Shown: piece after piece, positions 1 to 8,071 of the stretch
Layout: every line of letters starts with the position of its first letter
How positions within the stretch are numbered: position 1 is the stretch's first letter
Position numbers and translations under genes: made by a program
DNA from: JBBEAM01 sp040882845
GTDB taxonomy: Bacteria; Pseudomonadota; Alphaproteobacteria; Kiloniellales; DSM-21159
Reading direction: 5' to 3'
Length of the DNA: 40,851 nucleotides
Assembly: GCA_040882845.1 (NCBI GenBank)
Contig: JBBEAM010000012.1
Location: 1-40,851 of the forward strand
The notes under the pieces: generated by a model
What the model saw: the letters and a program-made list of their open reading frames with translations, nothing else
What the model was told of the DNA's origin: nothing
The model's database searches: none

Positions 1-20
1 CCGCCCGCCCGCGCCCCAAA

Positions 21-68
21 CACCGGGGTATCCCAGCACTGGGGCATCCCAGCACCGGGGCATAGGGC
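21..68. repeat. 16-bp tandem repeat, about three copies
   Basis: Three consecutive units of about 16 bp of the form CACYGGGGYATCCCAG start at 21, 37 and 53; the last is incomplete. They lie just before the 5S rRNA, where the 23S-5S spacer is expected. No function can be read from them. Confidence 0.7.
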
Positions 69-93
69 CGGACAAAAAGCTTATCGGGCTTGC

Positions 94-215
94 ACGACCT
101 GGTGGCAATGGCGAGGGACGACCCACCCGATCCCATTCCGAACTCGGCCGTGAAAACCCTCAGCGCCGATGGTACTGCGTCTTAAGGCGCGGGAGAGTAG
201 GTCGCTGCCAGGTCT
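94..215 (+). rRNA. rrf: 5S ribosomal RNA
   Basis: The ends pair as GACCTGG (96-102) with CCAGGTC (208-214), forming helix I. Between them are the conserved 5S blocks CCCGATCCCATTCCGAACTC near 127-146 and GCGGGAGAGTAGGTCG near 188-204. The length of about 120 nt is normal. The gene is followed by tRNA-fMet, the standard end of an alphaproteobacterial rrn operon, so 16S and 23S should lie to the left of the window. Exact ends are good to a few bases. Confidence 0.95.
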
Positions 216-287
216 TGCAAACCCGATAAAACCCCTCGACACGACAAACCCCTCAAAACAACCAAAGACACTAAACTCAGAACCTCA

Positions 288-365
<78 letters not shown>

Positions 366-374
366 CGTTACTTG

Positions 375-401
375 CACCCCCGAGGAAGCCCCTCGGGGGT
401 G
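375..401 (+). terminator. Rho-independent terminator of the rrn/tRNA operon
   Basis: An 11-bp perfect stem, CACCCCCGAGG (375-385) with CCTCGGGGGTG (391-401), surrounds a 5-nt loop and is followed by the T-rich TTCGTGTGT. It begins 10 bp after tRNA-fMet. The T tract is imperfect. The 126 bp between here and the next gene hold only a further GC-rich dyad and no convincing gene. Confidence 0.8.
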
Positions 402-527
402 TTCGTGTGTCAGCGCCAGAAAGGCCGCCAGCTCGCCGAACAGCGCCGCGGCTCCCGGCGCCGCGGCGGGTGTAAAGCGGACCCACGCCCCAGTTCAAGT
501 CATCGCCCATCCGCCCCTTGAAACAGA

Positions 528-2147
528 TCAGCCGACGAGCTTCTCGAAGAGCACAGCGACCGCCTCGGCGCCTGGATCGTTATGTCCTGCGAGGTTCTTT
601 GCCGAGAGATAGCTTGCTCTCCCGGCGCGGGCTCTCGTGATCTTCGCTGTGGCGTCAGCGCCTTCGCGCGCGGCGGCCGCGGCGGCAGGCAGACCCTTGG
701 GAAGCGCCTCCAGGGCCGGGGCGAGAGCGTCGATCATAGTGCGGTCGCCGAGCCGCGCACCGCCGACCTGCTGGATGCGGTCGAGCGCATCCTTCAGGGC
801 ATTGACGGTGTCCTTGCCGCTGGCAGATGCATCCCCTGCGGCAGCAAAGAAGATGGCAAGCAGAACCCCAGACGATCCGCCCATGGTCTGGCTCAGCTCC
901 AAACCGATAGCCCGGTAAAGTTGAGTGACGTCGGCGAGAGGAAGGCGGTCGAGCGCACCTCTCAAGGCCCGCGCCGCGGTCGCCAGGGTGCTGCCTGTAT
1001 CGCCGTCGCCGGACTTTATATCGAGGGCGTTCAACGGCTCCTCGGCCTCGATCAGAATGTTGCAGCAGTGTTCCAGGAACGCTCGGTTCTCATCGTTGCT
1101 CGATGGGATTGGTTGAATCGGAACAAGACCATCGGGCAGCGGTTCTACCGCGACCTCCCCGACGGCGCGGCAGCCTGGCCAGGCCCAGGGTGCCACGGGG
1201 GTTTGAAGCTGCGCCTCCAAGCTATTGTTCGTCGGGAGCAAGGACACCGAAAAACCCTGCATATCCAGAGATGTCATCATCGGCGAGGGCCCTACCAGCC
1301 ACCGGATCTGATCACCGATACGAGAGCGGATCAGTTCTTCCGTCAGGACCGACATCTCAAGCGGCGTTGCACCGCCGAGATTGTTCACCAGCGCGACATG
1401 GGGGCCCGGTTTGATATGTGGGGCCAGCCGGTCGACGATCATGGCGACGGCGTTGCGCGCGCCCGAGAAATCGACCTGCTCGATGCCCGGCTCGCCGTGG
1501 ATGCCGAGGCCGAGTTCTGCCTTGCCGGCCGGTATACGGGCCTCGCGTTGCGATCCGGGTACCGTGCAGGTATCGAGCGACATGCCGATCGATACGACCC
1601 TGTCGATCACGCTCTGGGCCGCGCTGGTAACCGCTTTGAGATCCGCACCCTGATCGGCAAGCGCACCGGCTACCTTGTGGACGAAAAGCGTCCCGGCAAC
1701 GCCCCGAGCCTGCGGCAGCTCCGGCAGCGCGACATCGTCGTCGACGATCACCATATTCACCGACAAGCCGAAGGAGCGGGCACGTTCGGCGGCGAGGCCG
1801 AAGTTAAGCCGGTCCCCGGTATAGTTCTTCACGATGAGGAGGCATCCGGCCTTGCCTGTCACGGCCAGGATGCCGGCCAGGACGGCATCGACTGACGGCG
1901 ATGCGAAGACATCGCCGCAGACCGCCGCCGTCAGCATACCCTGGCCGACGAAGCCGGCATGGCTGGGTTCGTGCCCCGACCCGCCGCCGGAGACCAACGC
2001 CACCTTCGAGCGATCCCAATCCGAGCGGACGACGACCTTGATGTGCGGATAGCCATCGAGCCGCGCCAGGCGCCCGCCGGCCGTTCGCAGCGCGCCGTCG
2101 AGAGCCTCGGTGACGAGGGTTTCTTTTTTGTTGATGAATTGATTCAT
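528..2147 (-). CDS. dhaKL: Fused dihydroxyacetone-type kinase (DhaK-DhaL, ATP-dependent)
   Basis: This 539-residue cytoplasmic kinase should phosphorylate dihydroxyacetone or a related short ketose with ATP. Residues 1 to about 330 are the DhaK (DAK1) domain: GGGSGHEPSHAG at 54-65, and GIHGEPG with His217, the histidine that forms the covalent hemiaminal with the substrate carbonyl. Residues from about 355 on are the DhaL (DAK2) domain, with the Mg-ADP motif GDGDTG at 380-385 and MGGSSG at 422-427. The fused form and lack of a DhaM point to the ATP-dependent rather than the PEP-dependent class. The start has a strong GAGGAGAG site. The gene lies 9 bp after the ATPase gene and is last in the ABC operon. 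Family members acting on erythrulose and other tetruloses are known, so the exact ketose is open. Confidence 0.93.
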   Translation of the reverse strand: MNQFINKKETLVTEALDGALRTAGGRLARLDGYPHIKVVVRSDWDRSKVALVSGGGSGHEPSHAGFVGQGMLTAAVCGDVFASPSVDAVLAGILAVTGKAGCLLIVKNYTGDRLNFGLAAERARSFGLSVNMVIVDDDVALPELPQARGVAGTLFVHKVAGALADQGADLKAVTSAAQSVIDRVVSIGMSLDTCTVPGSQREARIPAGKAELGLGIHGEPGIEQVDFSGARNAVAMIVDRLAPHIKPGPHVALVNNLGGATPLEMSVLTEELIRSRIGDQIRWLVGPSPMMTSLDMQGFSVSLLPTNNSLEAQLQTPVAPWAWPGCRAVGEVAVEPLPDGLVPIQPIPSSNDENRAFLEHCCNILIEAEEPLNALDIKSGDGDTGSTLATAARALRGALDRLPLADVTQLYRAIGLELSQTMGGSSGVLLAIFFAAAGDASASGKDTVNALKDALDRIQQVGGARLGDRTMIDALAPALEALPKGLPAAAAAAREGADATAKITRARAGRASYLSAKNLAGHNDPGAEAVAVLFEKLVG

Positions 2148-2156
2148 GATCTCTCC

Positions 2157-3152
2157 TCAGTCGATCCGGGCGCCAGTGGCGTCGAAGTACAGGGCGTTGC
2201 GGGGCTGGATGGCCAAGGTGTCGCCAGGCTCAAGCTCCGTATGGGCGTCGGTAAGTGTGACGATATCGCGTCCCTCAAGGGAGAGATGCAGCCGGGTCTG
2301 GTCACCGAGATGCTCAACCCTAACGACCTTGGACGGCTTGCCTTCCCCGTGTTGAATGTGCTCCGGGCGAAGGCCGATGGTCTTTGCTCCGGCGGGTGCC
2401 CCGGCGAAGAGCTCGGCCGGCAGGGCGTTGATCCTCGGTAGGCCGAGGCGACCGGCCACATAGAGGCTGACGGGATTCTCGTAGATCTCTCGCGGGGACC
2501 CGAATTGAACCAGCTTGCCTTCGTCTAGAACGCCCACATCCGTTGCCATGGTCATGGCCTCGATTTGGTCGTGGGTCACGTACAGCATCGTTGCCCCGAG
2601 TTTCGCCTGAATGCGCTTCAGCTCGACGCGTAGGTCGGAGCGCAGTTTTGCATCGAGTGAACTGAGAGGCTCGTCCATCAGATAGATTGCGGGATCGCGA
2701 ACCAGGGCGCGGCCGATCGAAACGCGTTGCATCTCTCCGCCAGAGAGAGCCGTGGCTTTGTTGTCGAGCTTGTGGGCGATGTGCAGAACCTCGGAGACGT
2801 CTCGAATTTTTCGGGCGATCTCGGCCTCGGATGTCTTGAGGATCGGCGATCGAAGCGGGAAGGCCAGGTTGTCGCGCACGGACATATGCGGGTAGAGCGA
2901 GTACTGCTGGAAGACCATCGCCACATCCCGCTGAGCGGGGGTCTCGTTGACGACGGAGCGCCCATCGATCTGGATGTCACCGGAATCTGGACGGTCGAGA
3001 CCGGAAATGACGCGTAGCGTCGTGGTCTTTCCTGCGCCGGTCGGACCGAGCAGCACGACGAAGGCGCCGTCTTCAATCGTTATGGTAAGATCGTCGACGG
3101 CGAGGGTCGAGCCGTAGCTCTTCGTCACATTTCGAAGCACCACCTTAGCCAT
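2157..3152 (-). CDS. CUT1-type ABC importer ATPase, second subunit
   Basis: This 331-residue ATP-binding subunit belongs to the MalK/UgpC group. Walker A GPTGAGKTT is at 36-44, the signature LSGGEMQ at 136-142 and Walker B YLMDEP at 157-162, followed by the D-loop SSLDAK. The C-terminal third is the regulatory OB-fold (TOBE) region. It overlaps the preceding ATPase gene by 8 bp, so the two are probably translationally coupled. All motifs are intact, so it is not a degenerate copy. Most CUT1 importers use one ATPase as a homodimer; paired different ATPases occur in the rhizobial glycerol importer (GlpS/GlpT), which this pair resembles in layout. Confidence 0.93.
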   Translation of the reverse strand: MAKVVLRNVTKSYGSTLAVDDLTITIEDGAFVVLLGPTGAGKTTTLRVISGLDRPDSGDIQIDGRSVVNETPAQRDVAMVFQQYSLYPHMSVRDNLAFPLRSPILKTSEAEIARKIRDVSEVLHIAHKLDNKATALSGGEMQRVSIGRALVRDPAIYLMDEPLSSLDAKLRSDLRVELKRIQAKLGATMLYVTHDQIEAMTMATDVGVLDEGKLVQFGSPREIYENPVSLYVAGRLGLPRINALPAELFAGAPAGAKTIGLRPEHIQHGEGKPSKVVRVEHLGDQTRLHLSLEGRDIVTLTDAHTELEPGDTLAIQPRNALYFDATGARID

Positions 3153-4242
3153 GAGCGAAGACGCCCTCGTTCAATGCCGATCTAAGGGCGCGCCCGGACT
3201 GGTTATCGAAGAGAGTGACAGTGGCGCCGTTGAAATCGAGCCCGACGGTCTCGCCTGCTCGGGCAGCTTGATCCGAGGCGAAGCGGGCCTTCACCTCGCC
3301 GTTGTGGGTCTTGAGAGTTACGATCTGTGTCGTGCCGAGATATTCCGTGGCGACAACCTCGCCTCGGAATCCCGAGCTATCCGACAAACGCACCTGCTCG
3401 GGCCGCACGCCATAGACCATGTCGCCGGCAAAGGCTTCGCGAAGGGCTGGGGTGCCCAAGGCCTGATGATGGAGTAGGGCACTGGTGGCACCTTCCTCGA
3501 CCTTGCCGTGGAACTTCAACAAGTTCATTGGCGGCGACCCGATAAAGTCCGCCACGAACAGTGTGGCTGGCTTGTCATAGATGTCCTGCGGGTGTCCGAA
3601 CTGCTCGATGACGCCGTGATTCATGACGACGATCTTGTCGCCCATCTGCATCGCTTCGAGCTGATCGTGGGTGACGTAAACGGTGGTCGCTCTCATGCGG
3701 TCGTGCAGGTTCCTTAGTTCCTCGGCCATGTGTTCCCTGAACTCTGCATCCAGCGCACCAAGCGGCTCGTCCATCAGGAAGCATTTCGGATCCCGCACGA
3801 TCGCCCGCCCCAAGGCGACGCGCTGACGGTCGCCTCCCGAGAGACCGCCGACCGAACGCTCCAGGAGGCCTTCGATGCCGAGAATCTGGGCGACCTCAGC
3901 AACCTTCTCGCGGACCTGCAACCGCGGCATTCCCTGGCTGACGAGCGGATAGCTGATGTTCTTGCGCACGGTCATATGCGGATAGAGCGCGAACATCTGG
4001 AAGACGAAGGCGATATCGCGTTGGCTCGCGGGCCGCTGGCCGACCTCGTCGCCGTCGATGTAGACCTGTCCCGAGGTCGGCAGTTCGAGTCCGGCAATCA
4101 TCCGAAGCGTGGTGGTTTTTCCGCAACCAGACGGACCGAGCAGCATGAAGAATTCGCCGTCCTCGATCTTGAAAGAGGACGACTGCACGGCTGTGAAGTC
4201 GCCGAACTCCTTGCGCAGGTTGTGAATTCTGATCTCAGCCAT
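3145..4242 (-). CDS. CUT1-type ABC importer ATPase, first subunit
   Basis: This 365-residue ATP-binding subunit has Walker A GPSGCGKTT at 36-44, the Q-loop near residue 82, the signature LSGGDRQ at 134-140, Walker B FLMDEP at 155-160 and the H-loop histidine at 192. A TOBE-like regulatory domain follows. It starts with ATG 42 bp after the small membrane-protein gene, and its stop lies inside the next ATPase gene. It probably forms a heterodimer with that product and powers the two permeases. The substrate cannot be read from the ATPase itself. Confidence 0.93.
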   Translation of the reverse strand: MAEIRIHNLRKEFGDFTAVQSSSFKIEDGEFFMLLGPSGCGKTTTLRMIAGLELPTSGQVYIDGDEVGQRPASQRDIAFVFQMFALYPHMTVRKNISYPLVSQGMPRLQVREKVAEVAQILGIEGLLERSVGGLSGGDRQRVALGRAIVRDPKCFLMDEPLGALDAEFREHMAEELRNLHDRMRATTVYVTHDQLEAMQMGDKIVVMNHGVIEQFGHPQDIYDKPATLFVADFIGSPPMNLLKFHGKVEEGATSALLHHQALGTPALREAFAGDMVYGVRPEQVRLSDSSGFRGEVVATEYLGTTQIVTLKTHNGEVKARFASDQAARAGETVGLDFNGATVTLFDNQSGRALRSALNEGVFAHG

Positions 4243-4284
4243 TTATGCGCGCCACTTCGTGCATCCTGCTCTCCATGCTGGGCG

Positions 4285-4473
4285 TCAGTCGGGGAAATGG
4301 CTGACAACGAGAAACATCACGGTGCCCACCAGCGTGACGATGAACGAGTAGGTATAGGCCCACAGCACGAGGGGCTGCATCAGCATGACCACGCCGACGG
4401 CGATAAGTACCGAGGCAACGATTTCCCAAGGTCCGCGGCGCAGACGCAGCAGCTTGTTCAAGAAGCCGTTCAT
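4285..4473 (-). CDS. Small two-helix membrane protein of the ABC operon
   Basis: A 62-residue protein with a short basic N-terminus (MNGFLNKLLRLRRGPW) and two hydrophobic segments at about 16-35 and 37-56, so it is probably an inner-membrane protein with both ends on the same side. Its ATG overlaps the stop of the upstream permease as ATGA (4470-4473), strong evidence of a real coupled gene. Small membrane proteins sit at the same place in rhizobial glycerol ABC operons (DUF2160), but I cannot confirm that this one belongs to that family. Its role, perhaps stabilising the permease pair or modulating transport, is inference. Confidence 0.75.
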   Translation of the reverse strand: MNGFLNKLLRLRRGPWEIVASVLIAVGVVMLMQPLVLWAYTYSFIVTLVGTVMFLVVSHFPD

Positions 4474-5408
4474 TTCCGGACCGCTCCGAATGTGATGCCC
4501 CGCAGCAGGTGTTTGCGTAGAAGGATGGTGAAGATCACGACGGGCATCAAAAAGATCGTTGCGCCGGCGGCTACGGCCGGCCAGTCCTGACCGGCAACGC
4601 CGATGATGGTCGGAATGAATGGCGGTGCCGTCTGCGCCGTTCCGGAAGTGAGCAGTACGGCGAAGGCATACTCGTTCCAGGCGAAGATCAGGCAGAAGAT
4701 CGCCGTCGAAGCGATGCCGGTCGCCGCCTGCGGCAGCACCACCTTGTAGAAGGCCTGAAAGCGGGTATAGCCGTCGATCAGGGCCGCTTCCTCGTATTCC
4801 CGCGGAATCTCGTCGATGAAGCCTTTCAAGAGCCAGACCGACAAAGAGAGATTGACCGCGGTGTACAGCAGAATCATTCCGGCATGGGTGTCGGACAGGC
4901 CCAGCGAGCGGAACATCAGAAAGATCGGTATCGCCACAGCGATCGGCGGCATCATTCGCGTCGATAGAATGAAGAACAGCAGATCGTCCTTTAGGGGGAT
5001 GCGATAGCGCGAGAAGGCATAGGCTGCGAGCGTGCCCAGGAAGACCGAGAGGAAGGTCGAGCCGAACCCGATGATGACCGAATTCATGAAGCGCTCGCCG
5101 AACCGCGAAGGTCCCGCGATCACCATGCCCTTGTCGTGCACGATCTCTTCGTACCAGGTCTCCGGAGGATTGGCCGCGAGGTAGTCCTGGGTCTGCCGGG
5201 TCTGGGCCGTAAAGAGGTTCACGTAGCCTTCGAGCGTAGGCTCGAACAACACCTTCGGCGGGTAGGCGATCGAGTCCGGAGAGGATTTGAACCCCGTTGC
5301 AAGGATCCAGATCAGAGGTAGCAGGGTGATCAGCGCATAGGTGATGACAAGAGCGCCGGCAATCCACTTCTGCCTCTTGGACGGGTCGGTCACGGAGAAG
5401 CCGCTCAT
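4470..5408 (-). CDS. ABC sugar permease, MalG-like
   Basis: This 312-residue permease starts at MSGFSVTDPS; its ATG overlaps the previous stop as ATGA (5405-5408). It has about six membrane segments, a long periplasmic stretch between the first two, and a canonical cytoplasmic EAA loop, YEEAALIDGYTRFQAFYKVV, which docks onto the ATPase. Later residues FAWNEYAFA and the C-terminal RKHLLRGITFGAVRK match the MalG side of CUT1 systems. The open frame continues upstream, but the coupled start is much the better choice. Confidence 0.93.
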   Translation of the reverse strand: MSGFSVTDPSKRQKWIAGALVITYALITLLPLIWILATGFKSSPDSIAYPPKVLFEPTLEGYVNLFTAQTRQTQDYLAANPPETWYEEIVHDKGMVIAGPSRFGERFMNSVIIGFGSTFLSVFLGTLAAYAFSRYRIPLKDDLLFFILSTRMMPPIAVAIPIFLMFRSLGLSDTHAGMILLYTAVNLSLSVWLLKGFIDEIPREYEEAALIDGYTRFQAFYKVVLPQAATGIASTAIFCLIFAWNEYAFAVLLTSGTAQTAPPFIPTIIGVAGQDWPAVAAGATIFLMPVVIFTILLRKHLLRGITFGAVRK

Positions 5409-6352
5409 CTTTCCTTCACCTTGTTGAGGGCCTTCACGTAGATCGAAGCGAGCCCGAAGACGGTCACGAACAGGATGATTGCGTAGGCAGAGGCATACCC
5501 TGTCCGCCACTTCTCGAAGGCTTCCCGTTTGAGATTGATCGACGTCAGCTCGGTGGTGGATCCAGGGCCACCCCCGGTGAGCTGGACGACAAGGTCGAAC
5601 ATCTTGAAGTTCTCGATGCCGCGGAACAGGACGGCGAGCATCAGAAACGGCAGCACCATCGGCACGGTGAGCGTCCAGAACTGACGCCACTTGGACGCCC
5701 GGTCGCATTCCGCCGCCTCGTAGATCGAGTCCGGGATGGATCGCAGACCCGCAAGGCAGATCAGCATCACGAAAGGCGTCCACATCCAGGTATCGACAAT
5801 GACGATCGACCAGGGCGCAAGCGCGACCTCGCCGATCATGCTGAAGCTGGTCGGGTTGACCCCGGTGAAGAATGCGACCGCGTAGTTGAACAGGCCGATC
5901 TGCGGCTGATACAGGAAGGTCCAGAAATTCCCGACGACCGCCGGAGACAGCATCATCGGCAGAACGATGATCGTGGTCCAAAGGTTGCTGCCCTTGAATT
6001 TCTTATTGATCAGCCAGGCGAGCGCAAAACCGATGACAACCTGAAGAAACAGCGTCCAGAAGACGAAGTGCGCCGTCGCCTGCATCGTGATCCAGATGTC
6101 GCTGTCGGTCAGGATGCGTTGGTAGTTTTGCAATCCTAGCCATTCGACATCGGCGTTCGGGCGATTAGCCCTGTAGTTCGTGAAACTTAGGCGGATCGTC
6201 CAGATCAGCGGAAAGATATTGACCGCAAGCAGCAGGAAAATCGTTGGCGCTACGAAGGTCCAGGCGATCGCTCGATCGGAAAAGCCCCGGATTCTTCGCG
6301 CAACCTTCGGCGGCGTTGCCTTGGCAACCCGGTCCATCGCTGTCTCGGACAT
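5405..6352 (-). CDS. ABC sugar permease, MalF-like
   Basis: This 315-residue permease has about six transmembrane segments after a charged N-terminal tail of some 30 residues. The EAA loop reads YEAAECDRASKWRQFWTLTV: the glycine that normally follows Asp is Arg here, an unusual change at the ATPase contact. The product pairs with the MalG-like permease encoded 4 bp overlapping downstream. It lies 115 bp after the binding-protein gene, a gap that holds a strong hairpin. Confidence 0.92.
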   Translation of the reverse strand: MSETAMDRVAKATPPKVARRIRGFSDRAIAWTFVAPTIFLLLAVNIFPLIWTIRLSFTNYRANRPNADVEWLGLQNYQRILTDSDIWITMQATAHFVFWTLFLQVVIGFALAWLINKKFKGSNLWTTIIVLPMMLSPAVVGNFWTFLYQPQIGLFNYAVAFFTGVNPTSFSMIGEVALAPWSIVIVDTWMWTPFVMLICLAGLRSIPDSIYEAAECDRASKWRQFWTLTVPMVLPFLMLAVLFRGIENFKMFDLVVQLTGGGPGSTTELTSINLKREAFEKWRTGYASAYAIILFVTVFGLASIYVKALNKVKER

Positions 6353-6429
6353 GAGACACCCTTCCGGCGTTTATTGAGGGAGATGGCGCGGAGCCGGTTT
6401 CGATAAGCGGCCCCGCGCAATCCATATGA

Positions 6430-6454
6430 GCGCGCCGAGGGAGAGACGGCGCGC
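6430..6454 (-). promoter_or_regulatory. Intercistronic hairpin after the binding-protein gene
   Basis: A perfect 7-bp stem, GCGCGCC (6430-6436) with GGCGCGC (6448-6454), surrounds an 11-nt loop, with no T tract. It sits 13 bp downstream of the binding-protein stop and upstream of the permease gene. Such hairpins often protect the binding-protein transcript or attenuate the distal genes, giving excess binding protein. Confidence 0.55.
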
Positions 6455-6467
6455 CGTTCAGCGGGGT

Positions 6468-7790
6468 TTAGATCTTGCCTTCGTCCTCGAAGACTTCCGT
6501 CCAGTCCTCGACAAGCTTGTCGAGAGCTTCCTGAGCGGTGCCCTGACCCGCGACGACGTACTTATGGACATGATCCTGCATCGCCAACAGCAGCGAGGCG
6601 TAGGCCGGCTCGGCCCAGAAGTCTTTCACGATTGCCATGGAATCGAGGAAGGTTTGGGCATAAGGCTGGCTGGTGGCGAAGTCCGGGTCTTCGACCACGG
6701 CCCGCAATGCGGAGTACCCGCCGAGTTCCCACCACTTCGACTGGACCGCGGGCTGCGCGAACCATTTGATGTATTCCAGCGCCGCATCCTGGCTGTCGGA
6801 ATAGGACACCACGGAGATGCCCTGACCACCGAGCTGGGCGAAGTGCCCGCCCGGCCCCGCCGGGTTCGGGAAGTAGCCCGACTTGTCGCCGCCGACGTTC
6901 GGGTCGGCATTCACGCCCGGCCAGATGAACGCGAAGTTCATCTGCAGGGCCACCTGGCCAGACTTATAGGCGTCGATGTTTGCGGACATGTACCAATCCG
7001 AGGATCCCGGAGGCGTGCAGCAGTCGTAGAGTTCTTTGTAGAACTCCAGGCCCGCCGCCGCTTCGGGGGAATTGACGTAGCCCTCAAGCTCGTAGGGATT
7101 GTCCGGGTTCTCGTACTGGAAACCGTAATTGTAGAGCGCGTTGGTCACGCCCATGGTGATTCCCTCCGAGCCGCGCTCGGTGTAGATCGCAGCGCCGTAG
7201 ACGGTCTTACCGTCGATCTCGCGGCCCTGGAAGAACTCCGCGATGTCTTTCAACTCGGCGAGGGTTTTGGGAGCGGCGAGCTCGCGGCCGTACTTTTCCT
7301 TGAACTCGGCCTGATGCTCGGGACGCTCGAACCAGTCCTTGCGGTAGGTCCAGCCCACCACATCGCCAAACGCCGGCAACGCCCAATAATTCGGCGTCCC
7401 TTTCGGCCACTCCGAATATCCGGTGACGGTGGCCGGAATGAAGTCGTCCATGGTGATGCCTTCGGCATCGAAGAAATCGTTGAGCTTGACGTAGTGTCCC
7501 GCCTCGGCGCCGAGGCCGATCCACTGGCTGTCGCCGATCATCAGATCGCACAGCTGACCGCCGGAGTTCAGCTCGTTGAGCATCCGGTCGGCAAAATTCG
7601 GCCAGGGCACGAATTCGAAGCTCATATTGTGGCCGGACTGCGCTTCGAAGTCCTTCGAGAGCTCGATCAGAGCATTGGCCGGATCCCAGGCCGCCCAGCA
7701 CAAGGTCAGGTCGTCTGCTTTCGAGGTTTGGGCCTGCATGCCGACAACGGCTGAAATCGCCGCCACGGCTAAAACTTTATTGAGTTTCAC
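6468..7790 (-). CDS. ABC sugar-type periplasmic binding protein (CUT1)
   Basis: This is a 440-residue extracellular solute-binding protein of the MalE/UgpB class. I prefer the GTG at 7790: it is preceded by GAGGAGG at good spacing and yields a clean signal peptide, VKLNKVLAVAAISAVVGMQA, whereas the ATG at 7847 adds 19 polar residues in front of it. The mature part begins DLTLCWAAWDPANALIELSK and contains the cluster-1 pattern of PNFADRMLNEL and DLMIGDSQWIGLGAEAGHYV. It delivers substrate to the two permeases. The downstream dihydroxyacetone-type kinase suggests a short ketose or polyol. It is not obviously a rhizobial GlpV-like glycerol binding protein, which is longer. Confidence 0.9.
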   Translation of the reverse strand: MKLNKVLAVAAISAVVGMQAQTSKADDLTLCWAAWDPANALIELSKDFEAQSGHNMSFEFVPWPNFADRMLNELNSGGQLCDLMIGDSQWIGLGAEAGHYVKLNDFFDAEGITMDDFIPATVTGYSEWPKGTPNYWALPAFGDVVGWTYRKDWFERPEHQAEFKEKYGRELAAPKTLAELKDIAEFFQGREIDGKTVYGAAIYTERGSEGITMGVTNALYNYGFQYENPDNPYELEGYVNSPEAAAGLEFYKELYDCCTPPGSSDWYMSANIDAYKSGQVALQMNFAFIWPGVNADPNVGGDKSGYFPNPAGPGGHFAQLGGQGISVVSYSDSQDAALEYIKWFAQPAVQSKWWELGGYSALRAVVEDPDFATSQPYAQTFLDSMAIVKDFWAEPAYASLLLAMQDHVHKYVVAGQGTAQEALDKLVEDWTEVFEDEGKI

Positions 7791-7880
7791 TTGACGCTTC
7801 CTCCTCTGTTTGGCGCCGCCGTTGTTTCCGGCATCGATTTTCGCCACGGCGGTCTATCCGCATTCAGCGCGAAGCGTAAA

Positions 7881-7896
7881 TGAGGAACGTACCTCA
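7881..7896. promoter_or_regulatory. Putative LacI-family operator for the ABC/kinase operon
   Basis: The 16-bp near-palindrome TGAGG-AACGTA-CCTCA has a central CG, the usual form of LacI-family operators, and lies 91 bp upstream of the binding-protein start. Its half-sites TGAGG/CCTCA recur upstream of the LacI gene at 9128-9144. Binding by the neighbouring LacI protein is inferred. Confidence 0.6.
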
Positions 7897-8071
7897 AGTA
7901 AAGCGATTTTGGTGACCGCGGCAGGACGTGCGTCTCGGCCGCGAGCAGGATCGCCGACCGCCCCATCGAGGTGCGGGGAAAATTTTTATTAATTTCAATA
8001 GATTAGAGAGGAGCCAGCGAGCGGGGCGTGCCGCGCGGCTTGACTCCGAGGCGGTGCGGGCGCCGCAGGAG

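Noticed and set aside
375..401. Hairpin as part of a minus-strand gene end
   Set aside because: It lies 10 bp after tRNA-fMet with the weak T tract on the plus side, and the kinase gene stops 127 bp away, so it belongs to the rrn/tRNA transcript.
402..527. Coding-like minus-strand stretch after the rrn terminator
   Set aside because: A frame with Ala-rich composition exists but has an upstream stop, no start and no family pattern; it is probably GC-driven or a worn gene tail.
582..1895. Long plus-strand frame opposite the kinase gene
   Set aside because: It is antisense to a clear DhaK-DhaL gene, lacks any domain pattern and is a by-product of GC-rich codon use. The same holds for long frames opposite the binding protein (6426-7754), molybdoenzyme (14663-16240), BCCT carrier (23316-24698) and iorA (30792-32240).
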